From: Sphingopyxis sp. GW247-27LB
GTDB lineage: Bacteria; Pseudomonadota; Alphaproteobacteria; Sphingomonadales; Sphingomonadaceae
Assembly (NCBI RefSeq): GCF_002277025.1
Contig: NZ_NIWD01000005.1
Location: 1-64,000, forward strand
Length of the DNA stretch: 64,000 bases
Reading direction: 5' to 3'
Each line of letters starts with the position of its first letter. The stretch's first letter is position 1. Shown piece by piece: positions 43,514 through 52,759 of this stretch. The position numbers were made by a program, and so were the translations under genes. Below the pieces are notes generated by a model that saw nothing but the letters and a program-made list of their open reading frames with translations, was not told the origin of the DNA and did not search any database.

Positions 43514-44532
43514 GCGTCGAGTACCACGACAAGCTTGCCGAAATGTCCTGCACCTTCCATCGTGCGCAGTGCCTCGGGTACATCGCTGAACGGAAACACC
43601 CGGTCGACCACCGGATGCATGGCGTGGCGCGAGATTGCCGATGTCATCTCTTCAAAATGCCGACGACTGCCCACGGAAATGCCCAGAATGCGAAGATTCT
43701 TGCCGAATATCGCGGGCATCAGCAGTTCCTGCGAACGTCCGCCCAATATACCGATCACCAAGATATTGCCGCCCACAGCCGCAGCTGCCAACGACTGGTT
43801 AATAGTACCCGCGCCGCCGACTTCGACGATATGGTCGGCCCCGCGCCCTCCAGTGATATCAAGCACCGCGTTTCCCCATTCGGGGGTCTCCCGATAGTTG
43901 ACGAGATGATCGGCTCCCAGTTCTTTCGCCCGTGCCAGCTTCGCATCACTGCTCGATGTGGCGATGACCTCGGCGCCCAGCATCTTGGCGAATTGCAGCG
44001 CGAAGATCGACACGCCGCCTGTCCCCTGCACCACCACGACGTCGCCGGACTTGATCCCGCCCTCGACGACGAGCGCGCGCCATGCGGTGAGGCCGGCGCA
44101 CGGCAGCGTCGCCGCCTCGATCCAGTCGAGATGTCCAGGAATCGCCGAGGCATAATCTGCGTTGAGCACGATCTCCTCCTGCAATATTCCGGGATGCGAC
44201 GCGGAGCCCAGGGAGACCGCTCGATTTCTCGCCGTCGGCGGACCTTCTATCCAACCCTGAAAAAAGCTGGGACAGACACGATCGCCGATCACAAATCTCG
44301 TTACACCAGCACCGACGGCGACAATTTCTCCTGCTCCATCGGAAAATGGGATCTGCGGCAGCTTGCCGAATGGCGTCTTGTTAGTGACGGTGACGAGATC
44401 GCGATAATTGACGGCGGCGGCGCGCAGCCGGATACGGATCTCTCCGTCTCCCGGCGCACCGGGCGCGTCGACTTCGGACATTACTAGATTGTTGATGCCC
44501 CAGGCGTCACGATTCTCCCATATCCGCATCAT
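43510..44532 (-). CDS. zinc-free medium-chain NAD(P) dehydrogenase (quinone-oxidoreductase group)
   Basis: The 340-residue MDR protein starts with the AAVNYRDL substrate segment typical of zinc-independent members. It has the cofactor loop VQGTGGVSIFALQFAK near 170-185 and ends with HFGKLVVVL. No Cys/His zinc ligands are in the usual places. It probably reduces an enone or enoyl-CoA double bond, or oxidises an alcohol, with NAD(P). It is translationally coupled to the esterase-like gene and divergent from the twin kinases, sharing an operator region. Confidence 0.87.
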   Translation of the reverse strand: MMRIWENRDAWGINNLVMSEVDAPGAPGDGEIRIRLRAAAVNYRDLVTVTNKTPFGKLPQIPFSDGAGEIVAVGAGVTRFVIGDRVCPSFFQGWIEGPPTARNRAVSLGSASHPGILQEEIVLNADYASAIPGHLDWIEAATLPCAGLTAWRALVVEGGIKSGDVVVVQGTGGVSIFALQFAKMLGAEVIATSSSDAKLARAKELGADHLVNYRETPEWGNAVLDITGGRGADHIVEVGGAGTINQSLAAAAVGGNILVIGILGGRSQELLMPAIFGKNLRILGISVGSRRHFEEMTSAISRHAMHPVVDRVFPFSDVPEALRTMEGAGHFGKLVVVLDA

Positions 44533-44649
44533 AACCTCCTTCGCATCCGCTTCGCTGAGCGGTTTGCAACTCCACGTTTGCCGTCGGTCTTCGCCAATTC
44601 AGCGACGGCCGGTTAGGCTAAGGTGCAGCGGCTCTTGCCATAATTGAAT

Positions 44650-44660
44650 TGGTATGACCA
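44650..44660. promoter_or_regulatory. operator candidate TGGTATGACCA between reductase and kinase operons
   Basis: Perfect TGGT-N3-ACCA palindrome identical to the site at 8400-8410, 29 bp before the first kinase start and 118 bp from the divergent reductase start. It could control both operons. Confidence 0.65.
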
Positions 44661-44689
44661 TAATATATTCAAGAGAGCTGGGAGAGAAT

Positions 44690-45763
44690 ATGACGACGAT
44701 CGAGACAAGCGCGCGGCTGCCGCGCAGCTTCGACGAATTCACGGCAGATTGGTTCTCCAAGGCCTTGTCGCGGCAATTCCCCGGGGCGATCGTGTCGGGG
44801 TTTTCGCGCAATAGCGAAAGGGTCGGCACTTCAGCCTCGTGCCGATTCGAATTAACCTATGCCAATCGCGGCGAAGGCGACGATGCACCGAATGTCGTCT
44901 ATCTGAAGGGTGGGTTTACCGAGCAGCAACTCAATCGGTACTGGATGGTGCTGCAACAGGAAGCACGCTTCTACAGCGCGCTGTCACATGATGTTCCGAC
45001 GACCATTCCCCGCCATTATTTCGCAGCAATAGACGAAGAAAAGCAGGGCATCACGATGCTGGAGGATCTGGTATCGCGCAATGTGCGATTCGGCTTCTGG
45101 GGAGAGCTTACGGTAGACGATGTCGCCGGACTTCTGGAGCAATTCGCCGCGCTGCACGCGCGCTGGCTCGGCGATGCGCGACTGCCCTCGCTGGCCGGAT
45201 GGGAAGTGCCCCAACGCGAGTTTCTGAAATATCTTGTGCGTGACAAGCATTGGGAGGAATTGACCGGTCGCGCCTATGGGCCGGAGCTAATCGAAGCCAT
45301 TCCCGAGCCGCGACTGGTGCGTGCCGCGTTGGAGCGCCTATGGGCGCTCAACGACGCAGCGCGACGAACGCTCGTACATGGCGACGCACACGGCGGCAAT
45401 ATGTACTTCGCGCCCGACGGGGCTCCCGGCATCCTGGATTGGCAGCTGTGCTTTGCCGGTACGCCGATGCACGACGTTTCATGGCTTATAGTCAGCGGGC
45501 TGAACATAGAAGACCGCCCCGCCGAGGAGGCCCGATTGCTCAAGACCTATGCGGCGGCGGCGGCCGCGCACGGCATGGAGATGCCGGATTTCGATGCTAT
45601 CTGGCTCTCGCATCGTCAACAGATGGTGCACGCTTTCGTCTCGGGGGCCTGCGAGCCCAAGGAATCGGGGCCAGTGGAGGCAATCAACGCCGCCGCCCGA
45701 GTGGCTATCGCGGCCGCGAACGATCACGATGTGCTCGATGCGCTGGGTGTTGCGGGAATCTGA
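44690..45763 (+). CDS. APH/CHK-fold kinase, first of a tandem pair
   Basis: A 357-residue protein kinase-like small-molecule phosphotransferase. The catalytic Brenner loop is HGDAHGGNMYF (His230-Gly231-Asp232, Asn237), and the metal-binding ILDWQ is at 248-252. Such enzymes phosphorylate hydroxyl groups of small molecules. Here the neighbours are a CoA ligase, an ACAD10/11-like dehydrogenase and an SDR, resembling the levulinate Lva genes where a kinase phosphorylates a 4-hydroxyacyl-CoA. ATG 44690 follows GGGAGAG. The downstream gene, 43 bp away, is a diverged duplicate. Confidence 0.85.
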   Translation: MTTIETSARLPRSFDEFTADWFSKALSRQFPGAIVSGFSRNSERVGTSASCRFELTYANRGEGDDAPNVVYLKGGFTEQQLNRYWMVLQQEARFYSALSHDVPTTIPRHYFAAIDEEKQGITMLEDLVSRNVRFGFWGELTVDDVAGLLEQFAALHARWLGDARLPSLAGWEVPQREFLKYLVRDKHWEELTGRAYGPELIEAIPEPRLVRAALERLWALNDAARRTLVHGDAHGGNMYFAPDGAPGILDWQLCFAGTPMHDVSWLIVSGLNIEDRPAEEARLLKTYAAAAAAHGMEMPDFDAIWLSHRQQMVHAFVSGACEPKESGPVEAINAAARVAIAAANDHDVLDALGVAGI

Positions 45764-45806
45764 CACAATCGAAACGTCCAACACGCAGAAACGACGGGAG
45801 AATAGG

Positions 45807-46883
45807 ATGAATCTGAGCACCACCAGAATGCACCTTCCGATGACGCTCGACGAAGTGACGTCTGAATGGCTCACGGATGCACTCGGCACACGCTTTCCCG
45901 GTGTGCGCGTCGCGGAAGCTCGTAGGGATTTAGAGCGGGCCGGGACATCGACATCGGCACGCTTCTCGCTGGATTATGCCGACCATGCCGGTCATGTCGA
46001 CCTGCCGTCGTCAGTATATGTCAAGGGCGGCTTCGATGCCGTCATGCGACGCCGCGTATGGGCAGCACTGATACAAGAGGCACGCTTCTATGCGGAACTC
46101 AGTGCCGATATTCCGCTCAATATTCCCGTGGTTCATTTTGCGGGGATCGACGAGGACGCGCGACAGGGCGTGCTGATTCTCGAAGATATGACGCTACGTG
46201 ATGTGCGTTTTGGCCATGCTACCGACGAAACTTCCGTCGACACGGTCGCCGCGATCCTCGAAGGCCAAGCTAGATTGCACGCTCGCTTCTGGGGCGACGA
46301 GCGGCTGGCCGCCTATCGCGAATGGGCGGATCCGCAGCGTGCTTATCTGCGCTATCTGTTCCGTCCGAAGCATTGGGAAGCGGTGCAACAGCGTCCTTAC
46401 GGCGATCTGCTCGCGAAAGTCATCGAGTCGCCCGAGCAAGGGCTTGTCATGCTGGAACGGATGTGGGCGCTGGACGATGCCAGAACATCGGTTCTGCTTC
46501 ATGGCGATTGCCATGGCGGCAATCTTTTCTTCGAGGCCGACGGATCACCCGGGTTCCTCGACTGGCAATGCACCTTTCCCGGCGCGCCAGGGCATGACCA
46601 TGCCGAGACGATCGTATCGATCCTCGATACTGAGCTCCGGCGCAGCGCCGAGCGCGACCTCATCAAGCACTATCGGACCGCGCTCGTGGCCAGCGGTGTC
46701 GCCGATGCGCCAGACGTTGATGACCTGTTCCTGTCGTACCGCCAGAATGTGATGCACATGATGGCGTCTTCAGTGTTTAATCCATATGACATGCAGACCG
46801 AAGAGGTCACGAACATCACCGCTACGCGTACGCTACACGCAGCGATCGACCTTGATCTCGCCGATGCCCTGGCTGCCGGCTGA
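45807..46883 (+). CDS. APH/CHK-fold kinase, second of a tandem pair
   Basis: A 358-residue paralogue of the preceding gene with the same architecture: YVKGGFD at 71-77, EARFYAELS near 91, Brenner loop HGDCHGGNLFF (232-242) and LDWQ at 251-254. Both catalytic Asp residues are kept, so both copies should be active, perhaps on different intermediates or as a heterodimer. ATG 45807 follows an AGG-containing site. The pair precedes a CoA ligase in the same direction. Confidence 0.85.
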   Translation: MNLSTTRMHLPMTLDEVTSEWLTDALGTRFPGVRVAEARRDLERAGTSTSARFSLDYADHAGHVDLPSSVYVKGGFDAVMRRRVWAALIQEARFYAELSADIPLNIPVVHFAGIDEDARQGVLILEDMTLRDVRFGHATDETSVDTVAAILEGQARLHARFWGDERLAAYREWADPQRAYLRYLFRPKHWEAVQQRPYGDLLAKVIESPEQGLVMLERMWALDDARTSVLLHGDCHGGNLFFEADGSPGFLDWQCTFPGAPGHDHAETIVSILDTELRRSAERDLIKHYRTALVASGVADAPDVDDLFLSYRQNVMHMMASSVFNPYDMQTEEVTNITATRTLHAAIDLDLADALAAG

Positions 46884-47039
46884 TCATAGCTGCTGGCGCT
46901 GGTTCGATTCTCAGGAAGGTACTCGGGCGACTACGGGAATGTGCTTCGCCCGCATCGTGCATTATCGCAGCAGGTAGGTCGCGAAGCGCCCGGCAGCATC
47001 GTAAATTTGCCTTATAGCTAAGGCTTGAACACTGATCTT

Positions 47040-47050
47040 TGGCAATACTA
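47040..47050. promoter_or_regulatory. operator candidate TGGCAATACTA upstream of the CoA ligase
   Basis: 9 of 11 matches to the consensus in reverse orientation, ending 26 bp before the ligase start in the 193-bp gap after the kinases. Confidence 0.4.
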
Positions 47051-47076
47051 ACAGGTTGCTTTCGTGGAGGCAGGAT

Positions 47077-48654
47077 ATGTCGCAACACCTCATCAACGTG
47101 ACATCTACCGGAACATTGGGTCAAATCGCGATAGATGCCATCGCGCGCTATCCAGATCGACCGATGATTTCGGATGGCAAGACCATCTGGACTTATCGCG
47201 ATCTGGGACACGCGATCGGCCGATATATGACGGCGCTGCGCGGCATGGGCGTTGAACGGGGCGAAGGCATCGCGGTGCTTTCCGCCAATCGTGTCGAACC
47301 TTGGGCGCTGTTGTGCGCCGCCAATTTGATGGGCATTCGTTATACACCGATGCATCCGATGGCGGCCGAGGACGACCATGTCCACATTGTCGAGGACAGC
47401 GGCGCGACGACGCTGGTTATCGACGCCGACAAATTCGCCGAGCGCGGTGTCGCGATCCGCAACCGCGTTGAAAGCCTGGACCGGCTGGTGTCGCTGGGGG
47501 AATGTGACCAAGCCATCGATCTGCTGGCTGCGGCCACCGACGTAGAGCCGCTTCCGCTCGAAGACCATGCACAGAGCGAGGAAACTGCATATTTGGTTTA
47601 TACCGGAGGCACGACCGGACGATCCAAGGGCGTCATGCTATCTCACCGCTCGCTGGTTACCATGTCGACGGTGATCGCCTCGGAATGGGAATGGCCCGCA
47701 ACACCACGCTATGCGATTGTGACGCCGATCAGTCACGCAGGGGGCATAAATCTCTATCCCATCATGTTCCTAGGCGGTTATGCACGCTTGCTTCAGGGAT
47801 GGGACACTGAGCAATTCTGCGCGACGGTCGCTGAAGATCGGTTGAACTGTGCCTTTCTGGTGCCCACGATTATCAACAACCTGATCGATGCGTCCGAAGT
47901 CCGCGCTCGCCACGACCTCTCGTCGATTGAATTACTGATTTATGGCGCAGCTCCCATGTCGCCTGATCGCTTGCGGCAGGGGATCGCCATTTTTGGCCAA
48001 GTCTTCCTGCAGCTTTATGGTCAATCAGAATGCCCGCAATGCGTCACGACTTTACGAAAAGCCGATCATGATCCTGATCGTCCCGACCGCCTGGGCTCTT
48101 GCGGACGACCAACTCTTCTTTCGCAGATCAAATTGTTCGATCGGGAAATGCGAGAGGTCGCGCCCGGTGAACCAGGTGAGATTTGCGTCCGCGGACCGCT
48201 GGTGATGAGCGGGTATTGGAATCAGCCCGAACTGACCCAAGCGGCTTTCGCCGGCGGTTGGCTCCATACCGGCGACGTCGGCATACGGGACGCCGATGGG
48301 TATTTGACCATCGTCGATCGCACCAAAGATATGATCATATCCGGCGGCTTCAACATCTACCCTCGCGAGGTCGAGGATGCGCTGGCATCGCATCCCGCTG
48401 TGTCGTTAGCGGCCGTAATCGGCGTACCCGACGCCCGCTGGGGCGAAGCGGTGAAGGCTTTCGTGATAATGCACCCCGGCGCTTCAGCAACGGCCGCCGA
48501 ATTGCAGGCGCACGTGAAGAAAAAGCGCGGTGCCCCATGGGCACCAAAATCGGTGGAGATCGTAAAGGATATCCCGCTGACTGGACTTGGCAAACTGGAC
48601 CGCAAAGCGCTGCGAATACCCTATTGGGAAGGTCGAGACCGCGCAGTCTCATAA
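47077..48654 (+). CDS. acyl-CoA synthetase (AMP-dependent)
   Basis: A 525-residue ANL enzyme with YTGGTTGRSKGVMLSH near 178-193, the adenylate motif LQLYGQSECPQ, hinge VDRTKDMIISGGFNIYP and the C-terminal Lys region LTGLGKLDRKAL. The ATG at 47077 follows GGAGG. It activates a carboxylic acid as CoA ester and, with the kinases upstream and ACAD/SDR downstream, completes a set parallel to LvaE, LvaA, LvaC and LvaD (inference). The acid is unknown. It converges with the LysR gene. Confidence 0.9.
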   Translation: MSQHLINVTSTGTLGQIAIDAIARYPDRPMISDGKTIWTYRDLGHAIGRYMTALRGMGVERGEGIAVLSANRVEPWALLCAANLMGIRYTPMHPMAAEDDHVHIVEDSGATTLVIDADKFAERGVAIRNRVESLDRLVSLGECDQAIDLLAAATDVEPLPLEDHAQSEETAYLVYTGGTTGRSKGVMLSHRSLVTMSTVIASEWEWPATPRYAIVTPISHAGGINLYPIMFLGGYARLLQGWDTEQFCATVAEDRLNCAFLVPTIINNLIDASEVRARHDLSSIELLIYGAAPMSPDRLRQGIAIFGQVFLQLYGQSECPQCVTTLRKADHDPDRPDRLGSCGRPTLLSQIKLFDREMREVAPGEPGEICVRGPLVMSGYWNQPELTQAAFAGGWLHTGDVGIRDADGYLTIVDRTKDMIISGGFNIYPREVEDALASHPAVSLAAVIGVPDARWGEAVKAFVIMHPGASATAAELQAHVKKKRGAPWAPKSVEIVKDIPLTGLGKLDRKALRIPYWEGRDRAVS

Positions 48655-48661
48655 TGATGGG

Positions 48662-49567
48662 TTAGTGGCGCGCCGCCTGGAGAAATCGATCCGCGCCCGC
48701 CCGCCGCGCCGCAGGGCTGGCTAGCACCACCAGCGCGGTACTTAGTCCCAAATCGGGCACGTCACATTCGCGCATGCCAGGTGGCGGCGGTCCAAACCAG
48801 CCGAGTGACACGACGGGCTTGGACAAAAGCGCGCCGTAGTGCGCGAGCGCCGGGCCATCCGCTTCAGGGAGGTGAAGAAGACGCGCCCCGACTTCGCTAA
48901 GCCGCCTTGCCACTGCTTCCGATATTCCGATGCCATGCGATCGGTTGATTGTTCCCACCTCCATACCATGGAGCTCGGTCAGTGTTAGAGGCCCCTGCCC
49001 TGCCGGAACCAACGACGTCGGCATCATCACGCACACCGGCCGTTCGGCAAGAATCCGACGCTCGACATCTTGCGTAGCGAAAGGTTCGGCGACCGAAGGC
49101 GTGGCGCCGGTATTACTGATCAGTTCAAGGGTGATGGCGATATCGATATCGTTGCGGGCCAGATCCGCAAAAAGTTGCGCGTGCGTGCGCCCGTGCACGC
49201 GCAGCGGGACGTCGGGATTGGCGCGTATGAATGAATCGATCAGATCGCGGCGTTCCATGATCTGGGCGCTGTGATGCGCCGTACCGACGCGCAGTTCATT
49301 GGCACGAATCTCGCGGGCGGCCTGATTGATAAATTCTGTTTCGAGTATCATCCGCCGCGCCTTGTCGAGGAATAGACTTCCTTCCGCGGTCAATTCGACG
49401 CGGCGGCTCGAGCGAGTGAACAATGCAAAGCCAATCCGCCGTTCCAACTCGCGAATTTGCGCCGATAAAGCGGGTTGACTGATATGCAGGATGCGCGCGG
49501 CGCGACTGAAAGACCCCGCATCGGCCACGCCGACAAAGGCACGATAGGGGCGAGCGTCCAGATCCAT
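48662..49567 (-). CDS. LysR-family transcriptional regulator
   Basis: About 301 residues from ATG 49567. It has an N-terminal winged HTH (AGSFSRAARILHISQPALS, near 16-34) followed by a periplasmic-binding-protein-like effector domain from about 90. It is divergent from the ACAD10/11-like gene, the classic arrangement in which LysR activates its neighbour. The 155-bp gap contains TTAGACAGAACCAA-type dyad sequence but no TGGTATTACCA copy, so this pair may be under LysR alone. The co-inducer is unknown. Confidence 0.88.
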   Translation of the reverse strand: MDLDARPYRAFVGVADAGSFSRAARILHISQPALSAQIRELERRIGFALFTRSSRRVELTAEGSLFLDKARRMILETEFINQAAREIRANELRVGTAHHSAQIMERRDLIDSFIRANPDVPLRVHGRTHAQLFADLARNDIDIAITLELISNTGATPSVAEPFATQDVERRILAERPVCVMMPTSLVPAGQGPLTLTELHGMEVGTINRSHGIGISEAVARRLSEVGARLLHLPEADGPALAHYGALLSKPVVSLGWFGPPPPGMRECDVPDLGLSTALVVLASPAARRAGADRFLQAARH

Positions 49568-49722
49568 CAGCGATCTATAACCAATCCAAATCAATAGCGC
49601 CATAATCCGATATTAGACAGAACCAATCCAACCGCTAAATCCCCAATCATTAAGGGGCGCATCCGATCCAAAAATCGGCGCGTAACCGGCCTGTATGAGC
49701 GAGATGAGAGGAGACCACGACG

Positions 49723-51003
49723 ATGTGGAGTTTTGCCACCGATCCCGAATTCCAGACGGAACTTGACTGGATCGAGCAATTTGTGCGTAATGAGGTCGAG
49801 CCGCTCGATCACATACTGGGCAGCCAGTGGAACATCCGTGATCCGCGCTTCAAGGCCCTGGTTCGCCCGCTCCAGGCCAAGGTGCGCGAACGGGATTTAT
49901 GGGCCTGCCATCTCGGTCCCGAACTGGGCGGCAAAGGTTATGGTCAATTGAAGCTTGCTCTGATGAACGAGCAATTCGGCCGGTCGCGCTTCGGACCGAT
50001 CGTGTTTGGTTCTCAGGCGCCGGACACGGGCAATTCCGAAATCCTCGCTCATTATGGCACGCCCGAGCAGAAAGAGCGTTTTCTTGACCCGTTGTTGGCA
50101 AATGAGATCGTATCCTGTTTTGCGATGACCGAACCTCAGGGCGGCGCCGATCCATTGGTCCTGACCATGTCGGCGGTTCCCGATGGCGACGAATGGGTGT
50201 TGAACGGCGAGAAGTGGTTCGCGTCGAACGCGCGCTTCGCCAGTTTCTTCATCGTTATGGCAGTGACCGACCCGGATGCCCTGCCGCATCGACGGATGTC
50301 CATGTTCATCGTCCCGGCCGAAACACCGGGATTGGAGATTATCAGGAACTACGGCTTCTACGGCGAACCCGAGGATGTACACGGTCATATGCGCTGGACT
50401 GACGTACGCGTACCGAAGGAGAATATGCTGGGCGGCCGCGGCGATGCATTTGTCGTGGCTCAGGTCCGCCTGAGTGGCGGGCGCATGCACCATGCGATGC
50501 GCACGCTGGCCGAAGCAACAAAATGCTTCGAGATGATGTGCGAGCGCGTCGTGTCGCGCTTTACCAAAGGCGAGCAACTCGCCAAGAAACAAATGGTCCA
50601 GGAAAAAATCGCCGATAGCTGGGTGCAACTCCGGCAGTTCCGCTTGCTAATTCTTGAGACTGCTTGGCTCGCCGACAACAATCCGGACTGGAAATCGGTC
50701 CGCAAGAATGTCGCGGCAGTGAAGTCGATCATGCCAAAAGTGTTGCACGATATTGCCGAACGTGCGCTGCATCTCCATGGCTCGCTCGGCATCTCCAGCC
50801 AGATGCCGTTCACCGACGCGTTGGTGAATGCCTATCACGTCGGGCTCGCCGACGGGCCTACCGAGGTACACAAAGTGACGGTTGCGCGCGAGGTTCTTAA
50901 GGATTTCACACCAGTGAACACGATGTTCCCCGACTATATGCGCTACAAGAAGGAAGAGGCAGCGCTCGCCTATTATCGTGATGCGCTGGCAGCGGTCGCA
51001 TAG
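49723..51003 (+). CDS. acyl-CoA dehydrogenase, ACAD10/ACAD11-like
   Basis: The 426-residue ACAD has FAMTEPQGGADPLVL in the FAD/substrate region and LADGPTEVH at 375-383. The latter motif is typical of the ACAD10/11 group and places Asp where classical enzymes have the catalytic Glu (YEGT). In animals ACAD10/11 carry a kinase domain and act on 4-hydroxyacyl-CoA through a phosphorylated intermediate; bacterial LvaC works with a separate kinase. Three such kinases are encoded in this window. An SDR follows 21 bp later and a LysR regulator lies upstream. Confidence 0.87.
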   Translation: MWSFATDPEFQTELDWIEQFVRNEVEPLDHILGSQWNIRDPRFKALVRPLQAKVRERDLWACHLGPELGGKGYGQLKLALMNEQFGRSRFGPIVFGSQAPDTGNSEILAHYGTPEQKERFLDPLLANEIVSCFAMTEPQGGADPLVLTMSAVPDGDEWVLNGEKWFASNARFASFFIVMAVTDPDALPHRRMSMFIVPAETPGLEIIRNYGFYGEPEDVHGHMRWTDVRVPKENMLGGRGDAFVVAQVRLSGGRMHHAMRTLAEATKCFEMMCERVVSRFTKGEQLAKKQMVQEKIADSWVQLRQFRLLILETAWLADNNPDWKSVRKNVAAVKSIMPKVLHDIAERALHLHGSLGISSQMPFTDALVNAYHVGLADGPTEVHKVTVAREVLKDFTPVNTMFPDYMRYKKEEAALAYYRDALAAVA

Positions 51004-51024
51004 GTCGGAGAAGAGGGGATAGAG

Positions 51025-51765
51025 ATGAACGAATTGGATTTCACCGGCAAGACGGTGCTCGTCGTGGGTGGATCGAGTGGAATCGGCAATGGCATCGCTC
51101 GCAGCTTTTTTGCACGGGGAGCGACGGTGCATATCTGGGGTACGCGCGCCAGTGCCGCCGACTATAGCGCCGATGAAGGCTCGAATCTGTCGGGTCTGCA
51201 CTATGCATCCGTCGATGTCAGTGACCGTGATGCTATCTTCGCCTGGCAGGCTCCTTTTGAAAAGCTCGACATATTGGTCCAGTCCCAAGGCATTGTCGTC
51301 TATCGGCGCGGGGAGTTCGAGATCGAGGGTTGGGACAAGGTGATGGCCGTCAACCTTGATAGTCTGATGGCGATATCGATGCGGTTTCGCCCCATGCTGT
51401 CAGCCGGGAATGGCGGGGCAATCATCATCGTCAGCTCGATTTCGGGCATTCAGGCGAATATCGGAAATCCTGCCTATAGCGCGTCAAAGGCGGGCGCGAT
51501 GTCGCTGACGAAGGTACTGGGCAAAGCTTGGGCGCGCGAGAATATCCGGGTCAACGGCATCGCCCCCGGACTTGTGGATACCAAGCTAACCAAAGTCACG
51601 ACCGAACACCCCGATCGCCTCGCCGCAACTCTGGCTACTATTCCCGACGGACGTCAGGGCACGCCCGAGGACATGGGCAATGCCGCCTTGTTCCTGGCCT
51701 CGCCTTTGGCCGGCTATGTCACGGGGCATACGCTCATCGTCGATGGCGGTCTCAGCCTGACCTAG
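51025..51765 (+). CDS. SDR family oxidoreductase
   Basis: A 246-residue SDR with VGGSSGIG at about 14-21, an altered NNAG (QSQG), IIVSSISG serine, NPAYSASKAG Tyr/Lys and VTGHTLIVDGG. It lies 21 bp behind the ACAD10/11-like gene, so it probably works on the product of that enzyme, for example a 3-hydroxyacyl-CoA after double-bond hydration (compare LvaD, also an SDR). Ends at a strong bidirectional hairpin. Confidence 0.87.
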   Translation: MNELDFTGKTVLVVGGSSGIGNGIARSFFARGATVHIWGTRASAADYSADEGSNLSGLHYASVDVSDRDAIFAWQAPFEKLDILVQSQGIVVYRRGEFEIEGWDKVMAVNLDSLMAISMRFRPMLSAGNGGAIIIVSSISGIQANIGNPAYSASKAGAMSLTKVLGKAWARENIRVNGIAPGLVDTKLTKVTTEHPDRLAATLATIPDGRQGTPEDMGNAALFLASPLAGYVTGHTLIVDGGLSLT

Positions 51766-51773
51766 TCGTGCCT

Positions 51774-51812
51774 GCCGATCCTGGCATCCCCCGCTCAGGA
51801 TGCCAAATCGGC
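51774..51812. terminator. bidirectional terminator-like hairpin
   Basis: GCCGAT/ATCGGC (51774-51779 with 51807-51812) encloses TGGCATCC/GGATGCCA (51782-51789 with 51798-51805) around an 8-base loop. It stands between the converging SDR and extradiol dioxygenase genes, and the dioxygenase stop codon lies in the loop. Confidence 0.6.
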
Positions 51813-52721
51813 TGGCGCATCCAGTCGCTCGACTCCCCCGATCTTGCTGAACGTTCCTTCAGGCGAGCCACCCCAGCTGTCGAAAGATTCAGGTACTACC
51901 GGAAATAGACGCGGGTCGCGCGGCGCCTCTTCCGGAAATTCCTCCATCCCGAAACTATATTCGACGGTGATGCCGTCTGGATCAAGGAAATAGAAGAACA
52001 CCGAATTCGAGGTCGGATGACGGCCCGGTCCATATACGATCGGCACCGCGTTATTGCGCATCCGTATGTTGGCCCGACCGATATCGTCGATGTCGGTCAC
52101 CATGAAGTTGATATGACCAAGTGTCGATGACTCACCACCGCCCACGCCGAAGCTGTGATGATAGGGATTGGGGAAGCAACGCATGAATGTCACGACTGGC
52201 CCGATGCGATCCGATATCCGGAAATTGAGATGGTCCATGAGAAAGGCTTCGGTTTCGGACTTGACCGGACTGCCTAACACAACATGGCCGAGCCGGGCGA
52301 TGTGTGTGTGCGTCGGCCCATAAGGCGTCGGCGCATCGGTCATTTCGGCATAAAATTCAAACGTTGCCCCGGTTGTCGGCTCGCTGATCCGAAAAGCTTC
52401 GCCCAAGCCCAGGGTGGTTTGCTCAACAGGGTCGATGGGGAGGATCGCAATCCCCAGTTCCTGCATATGCGCGCGCACGGCGTCGAGCGCGGCGCGGCTT
52501 TCCATTTCCCAACCGATGCGTTTGAGGGCAGGCGCGGCACCGCGCGTCAGTACCAGATCATGGTGCCGATCGCTGCAACGCAAAAATACCATTTCGCCGT
52601 CGGCCGACCTCTCCACGGCTACCCCCACCATCTCGCGATAGAATTCCGCCGAGCGATCAAGATCGGTTACCGTCAATGCGATATAGCCGAGCCTCTTATA
52701 GCGAATATCTGATACAGCCAT
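51795..52721 (-). CDS. VOC family extradiol dioxygenase (type I, two-domain), paralogue 2
   Basis: A 308-residue homologue of the dioxygenase at 33731-34636 with the same metal set: His146 (LGHVVL), His203 (LGHINF) and Glu254 (TVEYS). The two proteins align almost without gaps and share EPTTGATFEFYA and RCFPNPYHHS. ATG 52721 follows GGAGGAG; the 14 codons upstream are not needed. It is the last gene of an operon with an exported protein, MarR and a phosphatase. Two copies suggest two different catechol intermediates or two pathway branches. Confidence 0.87.
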   Translation of the reverse strand: MAVSDIRYKRLGYIALTVTDLDRSAEFYREMVGVAVERSADGEMVFLRCSDRHHDLVLTRGAAPALKRIGWEMESRAALDAVRAHMQELGIAILPIDPVEQTTLGLGEAFRISEPTTGATFEFYAEMTDAPTPYGPTHTHIARLGHVVLGSPVKSETEAFLMDHLNFRISDRIGPVVTFMRCFPNPYHHSFGVGGGESSTLGHINFMVTDIDDIGRANIRMRNNAVPIVYGPGRHPTSNSVFFYFLDPDGITVEYSFGMEEFPEEAPRDPRLFPVVPESFDSWGGSPEGTFSKIGGVERLDAPADLAS

Positions 52722-52759
52722 CGCCTTCTCCTCCTTCTCCCAAAAAACCCGCTCTCCGC

